22,262 bases of DNA from JADHUC01 sp964617665 (GTDB lineage: Bacteria > Planctomycetota > Planctomycetia > Pirellulales > Pirellulaceae). The notes below the pieces were generated by a model, which did not search any database, had not been told where the DNA came from, and saw only the letters and a program-made list of their open reading frames with translations. The stretch spans positions 1 through 22,262 of the forward strand of contig CAZUAH010000211.1 in NCBI GenBank assembly GCA_964617665.1, written 5' to 3'. Below, piece after piece: positions 6,559-12,397 of the stretch (positions are counted from its first letter, which is position 1; each line of letters opens with the position of its first letter). A program made the position numbers and the translations under genes.

Positions 6559-7152
6559 CTAATCGATCAGCCCTTCGGCCTCTTGCCGTAACATCTTCAG
6601 TACTCGTGACTTAGCGGCATAGACGGCATCGACGGACATTTTCAAATCGCGGGCCACGTCGCTGGCGGCCGTGCCCTCGATCGACTGGCGTCGAAAAGCT
6701 TCCCAGGTCTTCGGGGCCACCTTCGGCCGGACCATTTCCAGCACACGCTCAACAACGTGCTGGTCGTGCTCCTGGTTCCAGATCCGGCTCAGCGAGCTCG
6801 TCTGGTCTGCCAGTTGATCGAGTTCCTGCACGAAATCGGTATCACCCGTCGCGACCGGCCGATAGCGACCGGATCGCCAGAAATCGCGCAGTCGGTGGAC
6901 CAGAATCATCCTCAGCCACGAACGAAAGGCGCCCTGCCGCCCGCTGTGCTCGAATCGAGGCAGCTCGCGAGACACGGTGGCGAGCACTTCTTGGACAAGA
7001 TCATCGGCATCGGAAGACTGAACGGAATACCAATCCAGCCAGCGACGCACTAGCGGCGAGTAGATGCGTGCGAGCCGACCCCACGACTCAGAATCCCCAT
7101 CCCGAATCACCCTGCCGAGCAGGCTCACCGAAGTGTCGTCATCAGACGTCAT
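6559..7152 (-). CDS. ECF RNA polymerase sigma factor paired with the kinase
   Basis: The protein has 197 aa. Region 2 spans about residues 25-95, with core-binding and -10 recognition helices around SSDADDLVQEVLATV and FRSWLRMILVHRLRDFWR. Region 4 spans about 145-192, with helix-turn-helix SIEGTAASDVARDLKMSVDA and the closing helix AAKSRVLKMLRQE. No region 3 is present, as in ECF factors. It lies 110 bp upstream of a Ser/Thr kinase gene on the same strand, the arrangement that defines planctomycete ECF/STK pairs, in which phosphorylation rather than classical anti-sigma binding is thought to control activity. Start: ATG at 7152 with Shine-Dalgarno GGAGA 6 nt upstream. Length and motifs are complete. 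Confidence 0.93.
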   Translation of the reverse strand: MTSDDDTSVSLLGRVIRDGDSESWGRLARIYSPLVRRWLDWYSVQSSDADDLVQEVLATVSRELPRFEHSGRQGAFRSWLRMILVHRLRDFWRSGRYRPVATGDTDFVQELDQLADQTSSLSRIWNQEHDQHVVERVLEMVRPKVAPKTWEAFRRQSIEGTAASDVARDLKMSVDAVYAAKSRVLKMLRQEAEGLID

Positions 7153-7601
7153 CGGGATTCTCCAGTAGTGGATGCCCGTCCATCAGTAGAATGGTGCTGG
7201 CCACGTCCGCGGATCTCAAGATGACGGCAACGGGATTCCGGGGCAGTGCTGCGTTGCAGCCTGCTCGAAACGGACGATCTGCCCGTAGATCAACCACCGA
7301 CGCGCCCTTGTAGGGCCCGCCTGCCCGATATACGCTAGGGGTAACGGCTACAACTGAGTTCTCCCTTCCGTTGCGGGTTTGAAGCCTTGGCCTAGGAGAA
7401 GGGCCGTTTCGTGCCCCCTCTCTAATGCATTCGGCCCGGCCAGGCGTGACGCTTCGCACGTTGACCATGACCCTCGATGCCCATCTTCTCCGGGCAACTG
7501 CCCCCCGACGGTGACGAGCGTCACACAAACCTCCTCCTCGGCATCCCCAGCCCGAACCCACCGACCTACCGCCAGCATCCAAACACTATAGACGGGCCAA
7601 C
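7153..7601. other. Gene-free stretch upstream of the sigma/kinase operon
   Basis: It should contain the promoter of the minus-strand sigma gene. A weak candidate on the minus strand is TTGTAG, 15 bp, TATATC (7345-7319). A 146-codon minus-strand frame overlaps the sigma start and has low-complexity Gly/Arg composition, so I do not accept it as a gene. No RNA gene or strong hairpin is seen. Confidence 0.35.
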
Positions 7602-7759
7602 ATGCAGATACATCACCAAAAACTGAAACTCTTCATCCTGGAACCCGACGAACCTAGCCGCAGACTCCTCCTTCGCCACGTCCCAACGCGCAATTCACAC
7701 ACCGACTTCGCCACCACCCCCAGGAAGCAATCAAACTCCTCGCCGTACGTCAACGATGA
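7602..7759 (+). pseudogene. Response-regulator receiver domain, frameshifted N-terminal fragment
   Basis: From ATG 7602 it reads MQIHHQKLKLFILEPDEPSR then RLLLRHV. The hydrophobic strand (LKLFILE) followed by an acidic pair and a helix is the beta1/alpha1 start of a CheY-like receiver. It continues TDFATTP, and then after a one-base slip in a run of five C (7717-7721) it reads QEAIKLLAVRQR and stops at 7759. A-x-x-x-x-E-A-(I/L)-x-L-L is the usual beta2/alpha2 segment. The phosphorylation Asp and everything beyond are missing. The 3' end meets the remnant of another gene in opposite orientation, marking a deletion or recombination junction. Confidence 0.5.
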
Positions 7760-7959
7760 GCCACCGTAGAGCATTCACTGTCATGCGGAGAGCAATCGAG
7801 GCGAGGGTCACGTAGAGCAAACCGCCGACTGTTGGACAGTGATCGGACGTGCCGCGGAGCCCACTGCTATCGCCGGCGAAACCAACCCCAAAGAGCGATG
7901 AAGCCCGGCAGAACGCAAGCGATCAGCAGCCCGAAATTGGCGATGGCTTTCTCCATCAT
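7745..7959 (-). pseudogene. Conserved membrane protein, N-terminal part with two frameshifts
   Basis: The minus strand from ATG 7959 reads MMEKAIANFGLLIACVLPGF then IALWG, a typical first membrane segment with the P-G-F kink. The frame is then broken. A second frame gives LVSPAIAVGSAA, and the third gives PTVGGLLYVTLASIALRMTV then NALRWLIVDV, a second membrane segment. Read across the three frames it looks like one protein whose reading was disrupted twice. I recognise the pattern as that of a small planctomycete inner-membrane protein of unknown function. It ends where the response-regulator remnant begins on the other strand. Confidence 0.5.
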
Positions 7960-8261
7960 CACAGAGCATAGTTGATCCTAGCAGGGTTGGCGCGAGGCAA
8001 CTGGCGTGAGTCGACAGTCGATGTCTGCGTGGGCGCATCGTGAGGTGACGAGACCCGGCAATACTCCGAAATGGCGCCGGAAGCTACCATCGTACAAGAC
8101 GAAGTACTCCCGCCGGCGTTGGATTTCGTCGATCGAGTCCCCCCACTAATCCGCAATATCTGCGTTTGAGCAAAGCATGGTAGAAACAAAGGCAATGTAA
8201 AAACCACGAGAAACAGGCACTTTTTGAAGCGTGGGCAAAGCGCAGGAACACCGTGAAGGAA
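7960..8261. other. Gene-free stretch before the tRNA remnant
   Basis: No convincing coding sequence on either strand. The short frames present lack ribosome-binding sites and have no recognisable motifs. Together with its neighbours it appears to be decayed island DNA. Confidence 0.35.
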
Positions 8262-8303
8262 CTCCGGAGCCGAAGGTTACAGGTTCGAATCCTGTCGGGG
8301 ATA
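8262..8303 (+). tRNA. 3' half of tRNA-Arg(CCG), attachment-site-like fragment
   Basis: It begins in the anticodon loop CTCCGGA (anticodon CCG at 8264-8266) and continues with stem half GCCGA, variable loop AGGTT, T-arm ACAGG-TTCGAAT-CCTGT and acceptor half CGGGGAT plus A. All 3'-half elements have the right lengths. The 5' anticodon-stem half, the D-arm and the 5' acceptor strand are absent: the five bases before the loop, AGGAA, do not pair with GCCGA. A tRNA 3' fragment starting in the anticodon loop is the classical product of tyrosine-integrase integration (attL/attR). No integrase gene is seen nearby, so the element has probably been lost. CCA is not encoded. Confidence 0.68.
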
Positions 8304-8385
8304 CTCAGCTAACGTGATACGGCATCGAGAGTTACGCTATACGGAGATGCCATCCAGACACGTCAACTCTGTCCATGTTTTACGT

Positions 8386-8429
8386 GGAAGCGTACCAAAG
8401 TCCACCGGAAGCGTACCGGGAAGCGTACC
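8386..8429 (+). repeat. Three direct repeats of GGAAGCGTACC
   Basis: Exact 11-mers lie at 8386-8396, 8407-8417 and 8419-8429 (start-to-start 21 and 12 bp), just downstream of the tRNA remnant and about 60 bp before the next gene. They could be iteron-like protein-binding sites or a small sequence expansion. The spacing differs by 9 bp, so copies 1 and 2 are two helical turns apart. Confidence 0.6.
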
Positions 8430-8488
8430 ACGTGCTCTCGGCTTGACGAAGGTGGTGGGCGCAGAACTCGCGACCTGGGGGACCGAGA

Positions 8489-8842
8489 ATGAAGATCGAC
8501 AAGGACCATCTCTATTACGGTGCAGCCGTTCTGCAAGTCGCGGAGGATGACCGCTACACGTCGATCAATCAGTTCCGTAAGAAAGGAAAAACGGTTCGGT
8601 GTGCCTGTGTCGTCAACAACGACATGGGGCTATACCTGTCATATCGAGCCCGGAAATCACGAACCGCGAAGTGGGATGTTGGAAAGGCGGACGAGTATCC
8701 TATTCAACTTGACTCTGGCGAGTTGTCGAAAATCGACGATCTCAGCAGACAGTATCCGAACACGTTCCTCGGCTTGATCTGCGTCGGTAACGAGCGCAGG
8801 GCGGCACGGCCGCCAGCCAAATGCGAGCTGCCGCTCGGTTAG
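8489..8842 (+). CDS. Hypothetical protein, C-terminus probably truncated
   Basis: The protein has 117 aa. It opens MKIDKDHLYYGAAVLQVAED then DRYTSINQFR and contains CACVVNNDMGLYLSYRARKS, followed by FLGLICVGN. I recognise this order (M-K-I-x-K-D-x-L-Y-x-G-A-A, a V-N-N-D strand, then L-x-C-V-G) from a family of stand-alone hypothetical proteins of about 150 aa or more. In those the C-V-G segment is followed by more sequence. Here it is followed only by an Arg/Ala/Pro-rich tail (ERRAARPPAKCELPLG), so the reading frame was probably fused to foreign DNA near 8795. It starts at an ATG 186 bp after the tRNA remnant, with a GGGGGA ribosome-binding site. It may be island cargo; its function is unknown. 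Confidence 0.6.
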   Translation: MKIDKDHLYYGAAVLQVAEDDRYTSINQFRKKGKTVRCACVVNNDMGLYLSYRARKSRTAKWDVGKADEYPIQLDSGELSKIDDLSRQYPNTFLGLICVGNERRAARPPAKCELPLG

Positions 8843-9081
8843 CAGTGGCTCGCTTCCGATGGTCGCTAACATTGTCAGAGAGTTAACGATCTTCAGCATT
8901 AGCAGTACAGACAGACGCAGGAACGAGCCCCCCTTCGGAACGTGATTTCTCGTGCGGTTCTCAGTTTTAGGGATTTTCCAAAATGTCCGCACAAAATCCG
9001 CGTTCTGCTCCGTCTAGTAGTTGGGCGACGCGGATCAGCCGGTTCGTTGCCTGACGGGTCCGAGTCGCTCTGGGATAACAG
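8843..9081 (+). promoter_or_regulatory. Leader of the ECF sigma gene at 9082, duplicated at about 270-340
   Basis: The last 100 bp resemble the leader of the truncated sigma copy (shared AATCCGC, TAGTTGGG/TGGTTGTC and ACGCGGATCAG stretches). Its preservation in both copies suggests that it holds the native promoter. I cannot assign -35/-10 boxes. No Shine-Dalgarno precedes the ATG; the bases are TGGGATAACAG. Confidence 0.4.
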
Positions 9082-9573
9082 ATGTTCGATGACCGGCTTG
9101 AACGGTTCTTCCTGGAACACAGTTCTCAGTTGTTTATCTGTGCGCTGGCTGTTACCGGCTGCGCCGGCCGGGCTGAAGACGCCGTCCAAGAAGCGTTTGC
9201 GCATCTGTTTCGGTTACGTCGAGAACCCCGAAATCTGAAAGCCTATGTGTTTCGATCGGTTCGGAACGCGGCCGTCGACCAGCTTCGAAGACTCCCGCCC
9301 GACCAGCAAGGAGTCCCCGAGACGTTGTTCGACTCGGCCGACGCCCCCGATCAGGCCGCCGTCGAAAACGAGTTCAAGCGAGACGCAGCGCGGGCCATCC
9401 AGTCGTTGACTGACGACCATCGCGAAACCGTAGTCGGCCACCTTTACGCCGGGCTTACCTTCCGTGAGATCGCCATGGCCAGAGAGGTTTTCGTCAACAC
9501 CGTCGCGTCCTGGTATCGCCGCGGAATCGGCAAACTCCGTCGGCTATTGGAGAAGCACGATGAGCGAGTTTGA
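9082..9573 (+). CDS. ECF sigma factor coupled to the WG-repeat membrane protein
   Basis: The protein has 163 aa. Region 2 (about residues 4-72) contains AEDAVQEAFAHLFRL and AYVFRSVRNAAVDQLRR, the core-binding and DNA-melting helices. Region 4 (about 104-158) contains the SLTDDHRETVVGHLYAGLTF and EIAMAREVFVNTVASWYRRG helix-turn-helix. It is a short but complete ECF factor. Its stop overlaps the next start by 14 bp (9560-9573), so the two products should be translationally coupled and made in fixed ratio. That is the usual layout for a sigma factor and its inhibitor. A truncated paralogue with the same leader lies at 444-797. Start: the ATG used identically in both copies. Confidence 0.93.
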   Translation: MFDDRLERFFLEHSSQLFICALAVTGCAGRAEDAVQEAFAHLFRLRREPRNLKAYVFRSVRNAAVDQLRRLPPDQQGVPETLFDSADAPDQAAVENEFKRDAARAIQSLTDDHRETVVGHLYAGLTFREIAMAREVFVNTVASWYRRGIGKLRRLLEKHDERV

Positions 9574-11092
9574 ATCGAAGCTCAAAAAGCTGCCCATTCG
9601 ACAGCCTTCAGACGGCTACAAAGACCGCGTGCTGGCCCACAGGCCAAGCTCGTTACCGACGGGCCCCGAGCGATTGCTCCGACAGAGGAGCACGTGGTTC
9701 CTTCTATCAGCGTCCGCCGCAGCGGTTGTTGTCGTCTGTCTCGGTACGATATTCTGGATGGCCGACGGAGCCGATCGCGAGATCGCGCAGGTCGAAGACA
9801 ACGGCGCTGGTCAAGCTCAACAGTCGGCCGACCCAACGGTCGAATTGCAGGACGACTTCCGGCAACGTGAGTCTGGGGCACTTGATCTTGTGAAGGACGA
9901 TTCAGGCTCAGAGGACATCATTGCGACTCAGCGAAGACGTCGAAAACTGCATGATCAGAGCCCTGCCTCGAAGATCGACCGGGACAGGCACCAAGAAGCG
10001 GACATCGTCGGGGACACAGGCACCTCACGCAGTCGTACGTCACTTCCCGTTTTCAGGACGGCAGAGCGCATGTGGCGAATGCCCAGGTTTTCCGAGGGGC
10101 TGGCCGCCGTGCCGGGCCCGTTGCGCGAGGGGGCGCCGCCAGTTGCCAGGGCGTGCAGCGACGCGCTCGGCTACATCGACGTCACCGGCGCATGGGTGAT
10201 CCCGCCGCGATTCCGGCATGCCGAGGATTTCAAGCACGGAATCGCCCGGGTCAAGGACGCCGACGGCAAGCCGTACTACTACATCGACCGCGCTGGCAAG
10301 GCGGTGCCGGAGGAAGTTGTCAGGCAGTTGCAGCCTGAGTTGAAGGGGATCGGCAAGGACGGTAAGCGAGGATATGTCAACACGCGAACCGGTAAGATCG
10401 TCGCAACGTACGAGTTCGGCCATGAGTTTCGCGAGGGCATGGTCCGCGTGGGCAAGAAGCATAAGGGCCAGTGGGTCTATGGCTTCATCGACGCCACCGG
10501 CAGGATGATTGTTCCGCCGACCCACTTCAACGCCCGGGACTTCCACGAGGGGCTTGCCGCGATGGAGGGCGAAGTGACCACGTCGGGCAGCGACGGCGGT
10601 ACGGTGAAGTGGGGCTTCATCGCTCGCACCGGCGAGTTCGTCATCCCGCCCCAGTACGGCATCGTGCACGACTTTTCCGAAGGATTGGCCGCGGTCAACA
10701 ACGACGGGAAGTTCGGGTACATTGATTCCACGGGAAAAGTGGTGATTCCGATCGAGTTTGAGTATGCGACGAAGTTCAGTGAAGGGCTGGCCGCGGTGCT
10801 CCTCTCGGCCGACCAATCGCGGGCTGCCGGGCTGCCGGGCGTCGATGCTGGTTGGAGGTTCCGTTGTTACATCGACCGGACCGGCCGGCGCGTGATGCCC
10901 GGCCAGTTCTTTTATGAGGCCGAACCGTTCAACGACGGGCTGGCCTACGTCTCGCAGGCCTACATCAGCCCGGAGGGTTTTTACGGCTTCATCAACCATG
11001 AAGGAAGACCAGTGATCGATTTGCGGGATCCCGGGCAGCCCGCGAGTTTTGATCCCGACAACTTGGACAACTTGCCGGTTTACAAACACTGA
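9560..11092 (+). CDS. Single-pass membrane protein with seven or so WG repeats, candidate anti-sigma/sensor
   Basis: The protein has 510 aa. Residues 1-44 are cytoplasmic (ESKLKKLPIRQPSDGYKDRV), the style of the short segment that precedes the helix in planctomycete sigma partners. Residues 45-67 are a membrane helix (FLLSASAAAVVVVCLGTIFW). Residues 70-170 are polar and disordered. Residues 177-490 carry WG (KWG) repeats of the form FxEGLAAV...GYID.TGK.VIPP, near 177, 224, 289, 328, 372, 406 and 457. The repeats fold as a beta-propeller-like or extended binding surface of unknown ligand. There is no zinc finger or anti-sigma domain of known type. The start ATG (9560), inside the sigma gene, is preferred because upstream residues of the open frame are sigma shadow. 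The WG part is strikingly similar to the exported protein at 12398 (HEGLAAMEGEVT versus HEGLAAMQGKVT). Confidence 0.88.
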   Translation: MSEFESKLKKLPIRQPSDGYKDRVLAHRPSSLPTGPERLLRQRSTWFLLSASAAAVVVVCLGTIFWMADGADREIAQVEDNGAGQAQQSADPTVELQDDFRQRESGALDLVKDDSGSEDIIATQRRRRKLHDQSPASKIDRDRHQEADIVGDTGTSRSRTSLPVFRTAERMWRMPRFSEGLAAVPGPLREGAPPVARACSDALGYIDVTGAWVIPPRFRHAEDFKHGIARVKDADGKPYYYIDRAGKAVPEEVVRQLQPELKGIGKDGKRGYVNTRTGKIVATYEFGHEFREGMVRVGKKHKGQWVYGFIDATGRMIVPPTHFNARDFHEGLAAMEGEVTTSGSDGGTVKWGFIARTGEFVIPPQYGIVHDFSEGLAAVNNDGKFGYIDSTGKVVIPIEFEYATKFSEGLAAVLLSADQSRAAGLPGVDAGWRFRCYIDRTGRRVMPGQFFYEAEPFNDGLAYVSQAYISPEGFYGFINHEGRPVIDLRDPGQPASFDPDNLDNLPVYKH

Positions 11093-11157
11093 GTCGCCTC
11101 AAAAATGGAGATTTCTCGCGATGAATACGAGAACGGTTGCCGCAAGGATTCCCTCTG

Positions 11158-11220
11158 CTCGACCGAAGGATTGACGCCTTACTTGACAATACAAACTAGA
11201 ATGCGCCCTTGACGACCGAA
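11158..11220 (+). promoter_or_regulatory. Promoter-like block A, shared with 14066-14128
   Basis: 63 bp that align without gaps to 14066-14128, about four fifths identical by eye. Invariant parts are CTCGACCGAAGGATT and GACAATAC-x-AACTAGAA-x-GCGCC. TTGACAATACAAACTAGAAT is at 11183-11202. Read as sigma70, a TTGACG at 11171-11176 and AACTAG 17 bp later are possible; alternatively GACAA...CTAGAA is an ECF-type or operator signature. The start codon of the exported protein lies 87 bp downstream. A shorter relative occurs at 17464-17480. Confidence 0.6.
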
Positions 11221-11306
11221 GAACCCGAACGAATTCGGCCAACGTGCAAGATGTGAGTCTTCGCGCAATTTGTTCCCAACCAAACCTCGAGAGGAGATGT
11301 GACACG

Positions 11307-12167
11307 ATGCGTTCTAGATCGACATATGAAAGAGTTGCGATTTGTCGACCGGCCAGGAACCTTCTGCTGATGGCCGCCACCGCACTGTTCTGTTGTGTGG
11401 GCCAGACCGCGGTCGCCGACCGAGTCAAGCTATCTTTGGAGGATGAAACCGCCGAGGCAGATGCGATCGTCGTGGGCAAGGTAGCCGAGATCGAATCCAG
11501 ACGCTACTCGCTCACCCTGTTCGAGAAAGGCTCGGACGGCAAGAAGCCCGCAATGACGACCCTCTACGACCTTGCCGTGCTGCATCCTGAGACAGTCATC
11601 AAGGCCGATTGTCAGAGCATGGTCAACAAGGCCGACAGGAGTAATCCGATAGCCTGGATGCACATGGGCTTTGAGACGCCCGACCAGCCCAGGGTGCTCA
11701 GCTGCGAGGGGCCCACGGCCAGCATAGGCCAGTACCGAATCTGGTTCCTCCGCCGCGACATGGTCCTCACTGGAAACTACTTCCTACACGATTCGGAGCC
11801 GGTCACGGATGCCAAGATCCGGGAGGTCAAGAAGCTTGTCGCGTCGCGAGGTCGAACCGCAGCCCCCACCGCATCGAAAGAAAGTCGCCCACCGCTTAAG
11901 ACGGCGGGCAGCTCCACAAAGGTCGATACTCCAGAGATTATCAGGATCCTGGAACAGGAGGCAATCAAATCCATCAGAACCAGCCACTCACAGCATATCT
12001 ACATCACGCTGAAGGACGGCCATCGACATAGCGGGATCTACGAGCACGAAAGAGCAGGCAAGTATTCGAAAGACCGCAAACTGTCGGACATACTGAATCT
12101 CGTGAAGCACATTATGGACAATCGACCCAAGGCCGAAACGAAAGACGTGGGGATCAGATGTGAATGA
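11307..12167 (+). CDS. Exported protein: beta-rich domain plus the shared DTPEI-type C-terminal domain
   Basis: The protein has 286 aa. Residues 1-37 form a long signal peptide (basic MRSRSTYERVAICRPARN, then LLLMAATALFCCVGQTAVA). Residues 43-180 read AEADAIVVGKVAEIES, LYDLAVLHPETVI, GQYRIWFLRRD and GNYFLHDS. This pattern (A/S-D-x-I-V-x-x-x-V, then a strand, then Y/F-x-x-F-L) is also seen in the 14711 protein and recalls the OB-like netrin/TIMP-type domains of planctomycete secreted proteins (inference). Residues 207-275 (DTPEIIRILEQEAIKSIRTS to KHIMDNRPK) recur at the end of the 12398 product, 54 of 69 residues identical. Ribosome-binding site GAGGAG; the same GGAGAT...ATGCG start context is found at 12398. 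The larger open frame from 11244 is not used because it lacks a ribosome-binding site. Confidence 0.82.
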   Translation: MRSRSTYERVAICRPARNLLLMAATALFCCVGQTAVADRVKLSLEDETAEADAIVVGKVAEIESRRYSLTLFEKGSDGKKPAMTTLYDLAVLHPETVIKADCQSMVNKADRSNPIAWMHMGFETPDQPRVLSCEGPTASIGQYRIWFLRRDMVLTGNYFLHDSEPVTDAKIREVKKLVASRGRTAAPTASKESRPPLKTAGSSTKVDTPEIIRILEQEAIKSIRTSHSQHIYITLKDGHRHSGIYEHERAGKYSKDRKLSDILNLVKHIMDNRPKAETKDVGIRCE

Positions 12168-12287
12168 GGCCGAGGCCAGCGTCACTTGCCCCTGTTCGCA
12201 TTGCTCGGCTGCGTACGCCCCGCGTCCTAAACAGAATACTAATTCCAGAGACTTAACATCGATCGAGAAATAGGTGCCCGATTAACT
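12168..12287. other. Intergenic spacer
   Basis: No gene and no clear promoter seen; it precedes the long hairpin at 12288. Confidence 0.3.
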
Positions 12288-12358
12288 GTGAGCGGCAAGG
12301 CGCGAGCCACCGGTTTTTTCAGGTCCAATGGACCGGCGGCTAGCGCCTTGCCGCTCAC
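12288..12358. repeat. Long hairpin, 26-bp arms
   Basis: The left arm 12288-12313 (GTGAGCGGCAAGGCGC then GAGCCACCGG) and right arm 12333-12358 match except at 2 of 26 positions, with a 19-nt loop that starts TTTTTT. Mismatched but strong, this structure would fold in RNA or as cruciform DNA. GTGAGCGGCAAGGCGC-type palindromes look like a dispersed planctomycete repeat; only one copy is in this window. It lies 40 bp before the next start codon, so it could limit read-through from the upstream gene or shape the leader. Confidence 0.78.
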
Positions 12359-12397
12359 TTATTCCCCGAACGATGCTTACCGATGGGAGATACTGCG

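Noticed and set aside
7142..7582. Minus-strand frame of 146 codons upstream of the kinase-linked sigma gene
   Set aside because: Low-complexity start (Gly/Arg/Cys), overlap with the sigma start codon, no motif.
8386..8429. Possible CRISPR-like repeats
   Set aside because: 11-bp units with spacers of 10 bp and 1 bp and no cas genes; far too short for a CRISPR array.
8790..8870. Minus-strand segment reading EPLLTERQLAFGWRPC, reminiscent of an excisionase-type DNA-binding start
   Set aside because: Only a few residues fit and the following helix is not in frame. Interesting beside the att-like site but too weak to call.
10040..11089. Long minus-strand frame (349 codons) opposite the WG-repeat membrane gene
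   Set aside because: It mirrors the repeat structure and codon bias of the real gene, has no ribosome-binding site and has no recognisable domain.
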